NCBI RefSeq assembly: GCF_048128805.1
Contig: NC_136008.1
Coordinates: 15,582,572 to 15,646,571, forward strand
DNA from: Centroberyx gerrardi
Lineage: Eukaryota > Chordata > Actinopteri > Beryciformes > Berycidae
Direction: 5' to 3'
DNA length: 64,000 nucleotides
Below the pieces are notes generated by a model, which was given only the letters and a program-made list of their open reading frames with translations, did no database searches and was not told the origin of the DNA. The position numbers and the translations under genes are program-made. The stretch's first letter is position 1; every line of letters starts with the position of its first letter. Shown piece by piece: positions 50,483 to 61,000 of the stretch.

Positions 50483-52975
50483 ACACACGCAAGCACACAC
50501 ACAGTGATCAAAGTTGCAGGCATTCCCAGGAGGTTTGATATCATAATTTGAATGAATCATCCATAACAGAGTCAAGGTCAGAGTCAAAAGCATACTGTAA
50601 TCCATAATTAGTGGCTACTGATAGCTTATAGACTTCCAGCCTCTTTTCCACATACAGTCAGGCAGTGGGAGGCTTTTTAATCTCTGGGGAGTATCATTAT
50701 TCAGTAAATGAGGCTCGGATGAGAGAGCAAGGCAGGCTGTCATTGCAGAGGGGAAATGCAGAGTGGAGCTTATAGACTGCTTTGACCACATGGTCCCATT
50801 TACACAATTAGTTTACCTGTCTAATCTTACTCTTCATAATAATCATGTCCTGACTGACCTTAAAACGCTTAAACTCAAATTCAATCCCCTGCATATACAC
50901 AGATTAAGATGATATTTCATAATAGACTAATCCAGATCGCTGTGTCATGCACCTCAGCAATGAGAATTCCAGGAAGGGACCATGACAGGCTCTACAGAAT
51001 AAACAGAGGACTTTGAGAGGATATTGCATCAATTTAGTTTGTTTAAATCCATTAGCTCTAATCGTTTAGTGGTAATTGGAGATTTTAGCATAATCCTCAT
51101 AACAATATCCAAGTGAAACAAAAACTTAAATGATGTTCACATTGCAGCTATCCAGAGGGTCCTGTGAGGTGGATGTGTGTGTGTATTGTCTCAAAGTGCC
51201 CCTGTCCCTGTATGTAACAGCGCTGACTGGACAAAGTGTATCAGAGAGGCAGAGCGCTGGAGGTGGGGCCATCTAAAATAAACCCCCATATCTGGAGGGG
51301 ATGGAGGATGGGGAGGGTGTGGTATGCGGGCTGCTCTTTCACTCTCCCCGAGCGCTAGTCATAGCTCCCTCTGACACAGTCACACACTGACTCATCGCCA
51401 CAAACTGCTTAGGCTCTTTTCTTCAAGGACAAAAGACACTTTCAGAGAGAAGGCAGTGACATAACTGACAAGTGGACAGTTACAGGGAGGAAAACTGTAA
51501 GGCGAGCACGTGTTCAACATCGCGAGTACGTGTCCGAACTTGTGTAGGGGAATGGAAAAGCATGTTGAGCATGAGCGCTGTCCTGACGAAACCACAACAA
51601 GAGCCCACATGCTACAACTATTAAGTATTTCAAAACAAGTCGTGAATTATTAATGCTTTGACAAACGTGGCGTTAGTAATTGACCACCTGTTGGTGCTGC
51701 ACAGAAAACTGCACAGCATAAAACAGCTCCCATCTAAGTGGAATGATCTTGATAACATGGTGAGATGAAACGATGAGATTATAGACTCTGCTGTCATATC
51801 AGGTCAGTGTGTCCACCTGACACACTGACCTGATATGACCTGACCTGGCCTGCCCCTACCCGAATCCACACATTTGAAACATGCTGTGTGGTTCAGTGTT
51901 TAATAAAAAGAAACATATCATCAGTGACTTATCAGATCATCAGAGCTAATCACCCAGACATTATCTCTTGCTGTGAAACAAAGGTCCAAGCATATTGGGA
52001 TCTTATGAGTTTTTAAACACCATTCTAACAGAATATTCATTTATTGATTTGTTTGTTTGTTTGTTCAGAGGTTATTTGCTAATGAAAACAATTTTTTTCC
52101 CAGTGTGTGTATTTGTTGTGGTCCTAAAGTGATGAACCACCGGTGTGTGTGCTGTAGGCAAAACTGGAATGAAACTTTATTGCTTTCATTTACAAACAGA
52201 GAGGCCGTTGTGGATAATGCAACATTAATGAGTCTGCTGCCGACAGATAAGCGCTCAAGATGAATACAACAACAGAGGTAGTTTACGGTGTCTCACTACC
52301 TTCACTAATTTGTCTACACAAACACATAGTGTGTGTATGTGTGTATTACGTTTGTGGGAATTGTTGTTGCACTTTGAGAGTAATTCAGAGTATTCTGCTT
52401 GTACATTTCACGTGTTTGGGAGAAAATGGTGCGGTGTGAGACTCAGACTGTGACAGGTACTCTCTACCAGAGAGACAGGCTTTTCTCATGTTGGCAGGGT
52501 TAGGGTTATTTACTTCTTGCAGCTTGAGAGATGGAATGCAAAGAGAGGCTCCAGGGTGACTCACTCTTGATGATAGCATTTATTAAGAGTCAAACAGGGC
52601 CTTGTTAGAACAGCTGAGGGCCATTCTCTTCCCAGGACAGAGAGGAATCCCTGAGGATTGGTAGACGCTGTATTTGCACTACACATATCATGAGTGGAAA
52701 GAATGTGGAGGAACTGCGTACAAACTTAACCCCTTCCCTATGGCAGGCAAAACGATCTGTCCTGTGTAACGTGATCGCAGAGCCTGATTTCACCAGTGAA
52801 CAGTGTGTGATTGAGCGGGCGGATGTTCGTCAGCGATGCGTGTTGACTGCCTGCGGTGCGTACGACTGGTGTGTGTTACCTGTCGGCTGTCGTGTTTGGA
52901 TGAGGAGCTGCTGTTGCTGCGTGAGGGGGAGGAGATCTTCTGCGACATGGCTGAGCTCCGCTCCTCTGAGCCCAT
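37038..52975 (-). CDS. osbpl3: Oxysterol-binding protein-related protein 3 (ORP3), 22 coding exons from the conserved start
   Basis: Lipid-transfer protein at ER-plasma-membrane contacts. Exons, transcript order: 52975-52880, 50392-50276, 49343-49290, 48856-48743, 48478-48314, 48079-47956, 46537-46434, 45677-45585, 45459-45300, 44345-44215, 43481-43380, 42566-42429, 41628-41535, 41318-41074, 40028-39891, 39768-39705, 39573-39495, 39339-39195, 38196-38052, 37914-37788, 37455-37333, 37134-37038. They join in frame to 884 aa (human 887). PH domain about 52-150 ([20 protein letters not shown]). FFAT motif EFFDAQE at 449-455 for VAP binding. ORD from about 525 with [17 protein letters not shown] and the signature EQVSHHPP (624-631) split over two exons; the fingerprint is intact, so lipid binding is expected. 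The C-terminus is [19 protein letters not shown]. The exon 50392-50276 uses a weak donor (AAG|GTGCTG). Teleosts have a and b copies; not resolved. A further in-frame upstream start is possible. Confidence 0.95.
38868..38914. repeat. GA microsatellite (osbpl3 intron)
   Basis: AGAGAG tract with one ACTG interruption, between the exons at 38052-38196 and 39195-39339. Confidence 0.9.
39421..39446. repeat. (GT)13 microsatellite, CA in osbpl3 transcript sense
   Basis: Begins 48 nt downstream of the donor of osbpl3 exon 39573-39495 in transcript orientation. Confidence 0.95.
40687..40791. repeat. CpG-rich inverted-repeat unit in osbpl3 intron
   Basis: TAGCTGCGACCA (40687-40698) and TGGTCGCAGCTA (40780-40791) form a perfect 12-bp inverted repeat around 81 bp. 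The interior includes a GTCGGTCGGTTGGTTGG run and ACGCGTGTACGCATGCATGT. CpG density is far above the surrounding intron. Could be a small MITE; no target duplication established. Confidence 0.5.
42246..42372. mobile_element. 127-bp hAT-type MITE with intact 8-bp target duplication
   Basis: Left terminus CGGAGCCGGCCC and right terminus GGGCCGGCTCTG (reverse complement CAGAGCCGGCCC) differ at one base. AGTAGCAG flanks it on both sides (42238-42245 and 42373-42380), a perfect 8-bp duplication diagnostic of hAT transposition. No ORF. Sits 56 nt downstream of the donor of osbpl3 exon 42566-42429. Confidence 0.85.
44176..44202. repeat. GT microsatellite, CA in osbpl3 transcript sense
   Basis: Imperfect GT run with a GC interruption. 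Starts about 12-15 nt downstream of the donor of osbpl3 exon 44345-44215 in transcript orientation. Confidence 0.9.
46020..46225. repeat. Dispersed teleost repeat with ATACTTTATTGATCCC core and A-rich tail
   Basis: ATCAGAATCAGAATCAGAAA followed by TACTTTATTGATCCCTGAGG and GGAAATT is a very common fish interspersed sequence, usually joined, as here, to an AATAAGAAATA-type low-complexity tail. Probably the end of a non-LTR element; family not assigned. Confidence 0.6.
47017..47290. mobile_element. Partial MITE-like repeat beginning TTTAAAGCTGCACTAG
   Basis: TTTAAAGCTGCACTAGGCAAG is a familiar teleost repeat end. A related TTTAAGCTGCACTAG occurs at about 57706-57720. The opposite terminus was not found, so the boundary is approximate. 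Confidence 0.4.
47480..47870 (+). mobile_element. LINE 3'-end-like fragment (RTE-type suspected)
   Basis: Contains GTAGAGTGCAAACCTCTGC, GATCCGGATCACCACCAAAA, CCACCAAATTTCAGACAAAT and GAGATATCTTGCTAACAGAC with a CAGACAGACAG tail, a sequence order widespread in fish genomes and attributed to RTE-like LINE tails. Truncated, no intact ORF. Family assignment from memory. Confidence 0.5.
50433..50490. repeat. (AC)22 plus interrupted tail; GU in osbpl3 transcript sense
   Basis: Pure AC from 50433 to 50476, then interrupted. In transcript orientation the GU run ends 39 nt before the acceptor of exon 50392-50276. Confidence 0.95.
51793..51846. promoter_or_regulatory. Perfect 21-bp hairpin with a DR4 nuclear-receptor-type element
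   Basis: Arms 51793-51813 and 51819-51839 are exact reverse complements around a 5-nt loop CACCT. On the minus strand 51841-51826 reads AGGTCA TATC AGGTCA, a perfect direct repeat with 4-nt spacing. Another AGGTCA lies at 51801-51806 (+) and another TGACCT at 51841-51846. It lies in the osbpl3 intron between exons 52975-52880 and 50392-50276. Function is inference. Confidence 0.6.
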
Positions 52976-55002
52976 CTCCCTGCACACTGTGGGGCTTCGC
53001 TTGGTCAGTGCGGGCTAAGGCAGGCACATTCCTTCACTATCCAGGGAGGAAGAGGGGGCAGGAGGAGAGAGAGAGAGAGAGAGAGAGAAATCTGGTTTAG
53101 TTTTAATAGGAGAGCCTCTTAAAAGCCTTTTAGCTACTCTGTCTCACAGAAATGCATTAGGTTATTTAGAGTGCTCAGTTTTTCCATCTTGCTTAGTCAT
53201 GTACCAGGAATATGGGGTGTAAAGAAATGCTTCTAAAGTTCTCAACATTTATAAACACGGCTAAAAGACAAGACTGTAGAACTTAAATTGACCCACAATA
53301 TTGAGTGAATGTCTATTAAAGAGCAGAGGTTTAGATAATTCACATCTTGCCCTTGTAGGGAGTGATGGATTGTCAGCATTCAAGAATCATATATTTCTAA
53401 ATGACCTACCAAGAGCATGGGCGTGTTTTCAGCTGTGACATACAATGCATAATGACAGATATTTGAATACTACCATCCTACTCCAAACCCATTATTATAC
53501 TCACTATCCAATACAATCAGCTCTTTCATAGGCTGGATTTGAGCCATGGGTTCAGCATTTGAGCAAATGACAGAGTGGCTGATGGTTGATCTGATTCCAC
53601 ACACAGCACACTGACAGGGGGAATAAAAGGCGAGTGTCGAGGGTGCGGTGCGATGCAATATCATCAGAATGTAATATCATCACTTCAATAGAGTGTGAAG
53701 ATAATTGGGGCTCTTTAAGTGCTCTAAGAAGTGACAACCTTCAGTCAACTGCTGCACTTCACACGGACTAATTAACATTATGTGCCTCGCTTACTGCGTC
53801 AGCACATAAAGACGCATTGTGCTAATGCATTCTGAGCGGCAGTTTGTCATAGTATGGGAGGCTGATCCACAACCAGGCGCAAGGTCTTTGCGTAAATCAT
53901 TTTGGTCCACATGACAACATACAGCAGGCCATTAGTTTAGCTACACTGCAGATGCACAGTAGTACTGAATTTTTGGCCCATTAGTTCTGACTTCATTGTT
54001 GAGCTGTATTAGTTCACCATCTGTGTGCTTCTGTCTGAGAGGCGAGGCAGTCTATGGTTATATTGTACTTGGTCACAAGGCCATTTTTGCTATTAATCAC
54101 AATAGTGTGAAGTATTCTACAATTCTGGTCCATCGTTAAGTGGCACCATAATCTAATAAAATAGATAATTCCTTTGTCTATCACATTATAGTGCAATGTG
54201 AAAACACCATTTCCTCTCTCCCAGTGAAAAAGAGGACTGATTTTGAATCAGATGTACCACGTGTTCACTACCACTTTGAAGCAGCAGCAAGGTTAATCAC
54301 ATTACCGGCTCTGCATCCGCAAGCTTTGCGCTGCATAATGGCCACAGCCTCTCGTGTTGGACAGACAAAAGCGCGGTCATCTGAAACCTCTGTCCTTTAG
54401 CCAAGCCTACACCACCTCTCCGTCTCCATCTTCACAGACCGTAGGCCGCGGTCTACACTGACAGAGAACAGTGCCCAAAATGCAACGGGAACAATGGATC
54501 AAAGTGGCAGAACACAAAAAAAGGAAGGCCCCGCCCCCAACAGCAGGACAGCACATCCTTGTGCTTTTTGTCAGCCCAATTATTGTTGAATGTAATTAAC
54601 TGGTGCTGGACAGAGAAAGATTAAGGCACAGGTCTTTTTAGCAGTCAGGCAGTGTGAGAGACACGGTCTTGCCTATTCCTTTCTATAAAATCACAAAAAT
54701 GCCTCTTCAGTAGGACGAAATTTGTGAAGGAATAGGCAGGCAGCAGCAGAATAGCTGCAGGGTAGATTCATCATTTTCAATGATGAATACCACTGTAATG
54801 ATTTAAGGCTGAAGCAGAGGGCAAAGCTGCAGAATAAAGTTAATGCTACTGTCTGTCTAGAGAGGCTGATTTTCACCTTCATTACACAGGCAGTGATACC
54901 AAGAAAGGCTGAAAAATGGTTGGATGGACAAAAAAACAGACTTTTTGGCTTTTTATATCTCTTACATTTTACAGCAAAAGGCTATACAGATAAAGTTTTG
55001 TC

Positions 55003-55004
55003 TG

Positions 55005-55038
<34 letters not shown>

Positions 55039-55044
55039 CATCCA
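55003..55044. repeat. TATC tetranucleotide microsatellite
   Basis: TCTATCTATC run ending in two ATCC variants, in osbpl3 intron 1. Confidence 0.95.
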
Positions 55045-55544
55045 GGCAGGTCACCAGCCTGCTAGGTGGATGGGCCAGCACAGCACTCCCTCTCTGTCTC
55101 CAATGATTTATTCATCCACTTTCCACTGATCACACCGGCTATGCACAGGTCTGTCACACTGTCACCCTTCAGGGCACCTTTTCATCTGCTACAACAACAG
55201 CACTTCGCCGGCTTTCATCTGGGTGACAGCAGCATTACATCTCATATCTCCGCTAATTACTCCCTCTCACTGAAGAGCACACACTCATAGAAAGTGATGA
55301 AGAAATGCAGTGACTGTAATATTAGATTACAAATGAGTAGTGTGGCTGGGGTTGGGGTTTAAGTTAGTAGAGTTTTTAGTTCACTTGACAGGTGCTGCTG
55401 TCATGTACGGACTGTGAGAAAGACAAGTAAATAAATATGAGAAATACGATTACAGCAAGACTGGGGATACACATTTAGACAAATACTTGCTGTCACAGTG
55501 GAGGGAACCAATTCAGGCAAATTACAGGTTGGACAGACATACAT

Positions 55545-55915
55545 TAGGGATGGATATGCTTTTCTCATGATACCATTCAATACGCGATGTGGGGTTCACG
55601 TTCAATACAACCACGATACGATGTAATAAATACAAGTTCAATGACAGCAAAGTCTGACTGTGCAGAATTATGTTTATTTCAGAGCCAAATCTTTCTAGCA
55701 ATGGCATGGGCTTGCAAAAAATGTCATTACAAAGTGCAAATAATATAATTTGGATGGAGAGCTTGTGAAATTGTGAAGGGCAAGCCATCTCATTTGTGAT
55801 TACTACAGCAGAATAAAATAGATAATTCAAATAATTCATTTTTCTGCCCCATGATACGTATTGTCACATTTTTGTATTGTGGTATATTGAATTGCTATAT
55901 ATTGTCCCATCCCTA
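55545..55915. mobile_element. 371-bp hAT-like MITE with TAGGGATGG ends
   Basis: Begins TAGGGATGG and ends CCATCCCTA. Flanks ACATACAT (55537-55544) and ATATACAT (55916-55923) are 8-bp duplications with one mismatch. The ends carry 'atacgatgt' and 'tattgtcccatccc' motifs typical of an abundant teleost non-autonomous hAT family. No intact ORF. Confidence 0.75.
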
Positions 55916-57865
55916 ATATACATTTATGCATGCATATACAGACAAACAGTCAGACTGAGTCTAATGTAAGTGATAGTGGGGTCAGCTCGTACTCATGCTA
56001 ATGAGCGCTACAGTCATGCCTGAGACCAAAGCTTGTTAAAGAGGGGGATGCTGAGAGGCAGTGAGTGCTGAGTGTGCGTGTCCCAGTGGGTTTTTTACGG
56101 TCTGTGGTTGGAGGGGAGAGAGGGAAGGGACCATGTGAACACACTGACAGCTGGTAAGGATGAAAGATTAATAGAGGCCATGGGGAAAGTTGTATGGTCT
56201 TCAAGATGGGTTCCCTTCCATGTATAAATACATAGATACACAAAGACACATGGACACAGGATCAGTGCATGTAACAAACATGCACGTACAAACAAAACAC
56301 AAGGTTTAGGGTCGGGCTAAGGAGCAATGATCTAACGGAGGCAGACACTTTTCTCTGTTGTCAAGGCCTGGTGGAGATAATAACCAAACTCCAATCAAAA
56401 ATAAGGAGCTCTCTTGTGCTGTAAACAAACTGCTGATTGCTGTGTTTGAATTAATGAGGGCAGTCTTTTGAGATGAAGATGATGCTGACCTTTACAAAGA
56501 ATGATTATTATTCATGTATCCCATTAAACGCAGTGTTTTCCTACAACCCTATGGCCAATATATGTTACTAAATGAATGAATATCTATTAAATATCAAACA
56601 AATGACAGGAAAATATCTCTGAGGGCTACGTGGGTGGCATCATGCAGGTTTTGAGAATCTGCTGCATGCTGTAGCCGCATGCTGTAGCCGTTATTTCTCT
56701 GAGTGACAGAATTAGCCTGACTAGGTTCAAACCACTTGTAGAATAGAGCTCAAGTAAATGAATACCTGTAAGTTTCCAGGCCATGCCCTACAATCTAATC
56801 TCTTTGTTAAGGGGACAGCTATATGTACACATGTTCTTCTGAAAGTGTCTCATACACAAAAGGCTAAATGATGTGTGGGGAGAGGCGACTGACGCATGCT
56901 GAGTGTTGCAGTAAAGGGCGGGGAACACTGTCACATGATTTGTGGCCGAGAGTGTTTTTTATAGTCACATACACACATGCACATAGATTCATGGATGAGT
57001 CATATTTAACCTTTGTGATCAGTGAACAGCGATGCCTTATATTATAGGACATGCAGGGGAGGGAATGGAGTGGAAAAGTGTCACTATCCACACACCTTTC
57101 ATAGCTGTAGCTCATATGACTTAAAAGTGTCTGCATGGATGAGGATTGGCAGAAGCACAGGCCTACTTTTCAGTCCCAGGATCCACAAATACGGTACACC
57201 TGCATGGTCACAGGGCATTGAAATTGCATTTCCTACTATCGTGCACAGCTCTTGGTTGATTTCGCCCTGCTCTCTCAGTGAGAAGTCAGTTTTGAGAATG
57301 AGAGGAGACAGTTGTGTAACGAGCAGGAGCTTTAAACCTACTGGCTGCCCTGCCTCGGTCACGCAGCAGCACCTTCATCTTATTGGAAAACAACTCAGAG
57401 GCTCTGTCTGACCCGCAGACTAGCATGGGGAGAAGAGAGTGTGGGAAAGCTAGATCCAAAATGTTCAACTGTTTTTTTTCCCTTAGGAAGCCTATACAAA
57501 CAAGACACCCAGGAGCTGGCCGAGGTCAGAGTTTTACTGTCCCACAGCACAAAATGACAAAATAATATATCTTCAGGGGTTTGATAGTATTCTTGATCAA
57601 TACCAATGAGTCAAAAATTGGTATGCTGAGATTTCTGGCTTCCAAAACTCACTTTCCTTGGTCGCCAACAGAGGTCAATAAAAGTTATAGATTATTTAAT
57701 GGCCCTTTAAGCTGCACTAGCTAGATCCAGGGGAGGTGAAAGCCCTCCGTTGCATTCTGTAGTTCATGTTGCAGATGTTCCACTGTCCCTCCACTGCCTT
57801 CAGAGTCTGCCAAGAGAGGCCGGGAAGCCTAGCAGGCTTGTAGGCAACACTCGGATGTGACTCAC

Positions 57866-58090
57866 CAGCATGCACATCTCATGGTCGAACCCCCACAGTA
57901 CAGCTTTCTTAGGAAACAGAGCCGTGTTTACAAAAATGACAGTGCTTAAGCTCCTACTGGCAGCGGCTGCACTACTATTACGCAGAGAAGTTAGGGGGCG
58001 GGAGCAGAAACTCGCAGCACACTCCCACTCCTCTGAGAGGCGAAGTGAAAGTACCAAGACTCGCTCTGTGTCCTCTGAAGGAAGTTTATT
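57866..58090 (-). other. osbpl3: Probable osbpl3 first exon
   Basis: A strong minus-strand donor, GCATGCTG|GTGAGTC at 57866/57865, ends a segment with a GC-rich middle (CCGCCCCC in transcript orientation). If spliced to the acceptor before 53014, ATG TGC ATG CTG at its 3' end reads in frame through 13 codons into the conserved osbpl3 start. A second ATG seven bases upstream opens a short out-of-frame uORF. Transcription start and any intervening exons are unknown. Confidence 0.55.
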
Positions 58091-58099
58091 ACTTTCGAA

Positions 58100-61000
58100 G
58101 TGAAACTTTTTATTTTAGGACAGAAACAATACTGAGGGGCCTCAGTAATGACAAGTGAGAGAGATATTGCCTATAGAGCGGCTCTGCAGATAGACAGGGC
58201 CCCAGGTAAAAAATGAGTCATCTTAAAACATAGACTGAATGCTGATTTTTAACAAGCTGATGGTATTTAAATAACCTTTAAATAAATAAAGTTTCACATA
58301 ACCTTTTAAATAACCTTTTATGTGCAAGGCTCAGTTATGAGATTGAAATTATATTCAGATAGAAACCATCAAAAGTAGTTGTGCCGGATGTTTATAAAGC
58401 CCATGTTTATGAAATAACCCATGTTTATGTATAAAGCAAACAGAGTTGCAGGAAAGAATATACATAAAGAAATTGCTTTTTATTTTCTTAGATAAAGGGA
58501 ATGGCTTCTGAGCTTGAACAGAATCTAAATCCACTCCCAGACAGACCAGTTTGATGAAACAGCATTATCTAAACTCACGAGAATCAATGTTCATTTAAAT
58601 TTGCTCAAAGAGGCAAAAACAGCCTGAGCCTTTCTGACCTAAACTTGGCAAAATAAATGACCTCTGCATTCACATGTTAGGCAAACAGCTGCATTGTGGT
58701 AACCATCTTATCTCCATGGTCCTGCCAGCCATTCTCTGACAGCTCAGTCCTCTCAAAACAAAGCTCGTCTTCAAGAGGAAGATGAAGATTTACCTCTTAG
58801 ACCACTGCCCACTTAGCAACAGAACAAACTGTGCTAACTCAGGTCAGCATAAGAGCCTTTTACCTCTCCTCTACTGCTTTCCACCACTCCATCCATCCAA
58901 TCATCCATCCAGTCATCCATCCATCATCTGAATAATCACACTGGTAATGCCAAAATTAAATGCCTTGATTCATCTTTTTCCTCCATGGGAGTAACTTGTA
59001 AAAAGCTGTGTTTTCTGGAGCAGACAATATTGGTTATTCTTCCCGTTCGCTCTGGAACCAGCAGAGTCGTTTTCAAATTTTCTGATCGCTACAACCCAAC
59101 CCAACCCAGGAGACACACTGGGATGGTCATCTAATTTGTTGCATCTAATAGTTCCCACTTTAATGTTATTATATCTGTGCATTACCCTGCTGGAATGATA
59201 CCACTTAGTCTTTGTTATTGCATTATCAGAACGGGAATGCAGAACAACACATCCTTAGATGGGGAAGGGAAAACATAAAAGGAGAAGAGGAGGGCAGGGC
59301 CGGAAACCACCGGAAAGCTCACAAAACAATACTTTCATAATACTTTGGCCACAATAAAATAATATTATGATTCTTAATGTTTTGTGACACAGACTGATAA
59401 TGTGAATATACCTGCACTGCCTTTTATTATTCCAGTTTTCTGTCATTAGACCACAAGCTGATGTACTTTCCCTGAGGGCATTAGAATCAATTTAAGACTT
59501 TTCAAACTTTCAAGCGCTCTTTCAATTATCATGTTTCATTTTCTAGAAACTTTTGTTAGAGCATCCCAGTGGAGAGTGTTTACAGCAGAGGAATTATCAT
59601 GCACAGTTTTCATCTAAAAGTAATTAGATTTCTATCCACTGAATGAACAAGAGTCTAAAAACGTCTAAAACGACCAATTTCTGAACAATGATGTAAACTC
59701 TATTTTCTTCATTCACCTTTCCTCTGATGTCTAGTAGCATTCAGTCTGCACACTCCATGCAATGATAGCAACTTCACCAACAATCAATAGTAACTGTGCT
59801 CTGATTGGAGATGGCATACGAGAGGAAGCCAGGCGGTTCAAATCTGAAGCCACATTTCTCAGACTGTGTCATGTGCTGTTCAAATGCTGATGTGATTAGG
59901 GCTCTTTGAGAGGCTGCAATCAGTTGAGGTGCAAAAGTAACGTAGCACCCTCTTCTCAGCCTGAATCAACTCGGAAAGTCGAAAAAAGTTATTATGGCGA
60001 ATGGAGCATGGGCTACTGCACAGGAAGGGTAAAGCCCTGCTCTCTCTCATTCTCTCTTTCCCTTTCTCCCCTGTGGAGAAACACTGTCAGTTTCGTCAGA
60101 CACAGTAATTAATCACCTCTTCCAGCCATTGCCTGTGCCCCGTGCCCCTGCTGCCTCAAGTTTTGAAACAGACCAGGCCAGTACACCTGGAAGTAGGGCA
60201 GAAAACATCTCCTCTCCTTAAATCCAGCTCTCTAGAATCAGGACACCACAGACGCCGGACCTACATGCGTCTGTTAATATATACTGCGCAGGCAATATCA
60301 CAGGTCAGCATGGCAGCTAGCCCAGCGGACTGACAGAGAGACAAAACTGGCCTCATCCCACCATGAGATCTATTATTCATCAGTACAACTCTAGACCAAG
60401 GGGGTAACGGTGTCTAAGTTTGCCTGCGTGTGCAGCCACACCTTTTCTGAAAGGGACACACAGATGGGTAGCTGCTGCTCCTGATCTGCTTAAAGGCATT
60501 GTGGTGAGAGGTTGCCAAGGCCAGCAGGACTCACTCCAACAAACAGGCTCACGCTGCGCAGCTAAAACTGTGCACAAGCTCTTACCACTATTTCATGCTT
60601 GAATCTTACATTTTCAGCAGTATGAAAAGGAATTTGAAACTTTCTTATCGTTGCCAAAAGGCTCAGCAGTGTTTACCCTGTGAGAGCAAAGTCATGGTCT
60701 TGATAATGAGAGAGAGAAATAAAGAGAGTGAGAGAAAGTGAGCAAGAGACAGATGTCCCTCTTCTCCAACATTATACATGGGATGTCATCTAATTCATGT
60801 CTACAACTGTCTGATGTGCGACAGGCAATGCATCAGGCACTTTCACGCCACATGGCATCCTGTTAATCAACCACATCCTCCACACCCTCCTCAACTCCCC
60901 TCCCACTCCCCCGTCCTCCCTCTCTCTCTCTTTTTCTGCTCACAGTGCGACAGAGGTCTTCTCCTTTGTTATGTTCTGAGTGTGGGGGAGCCTGACAGCC

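Noticed and set aside
50183-50498. Minus-strand frames beginning with Cys-Val or similar alternations
   Set aside because: Translation of the CA/GT microsatellite fused to the osbpl3 PH-domain exon; the real exon begins at 50392.
54530-54545. GC box CCCCGCCCCC as an alternative osbpl3 promoter
   Set aside because: Single motif, no CpG island or donor that could be tied to the coding exons.
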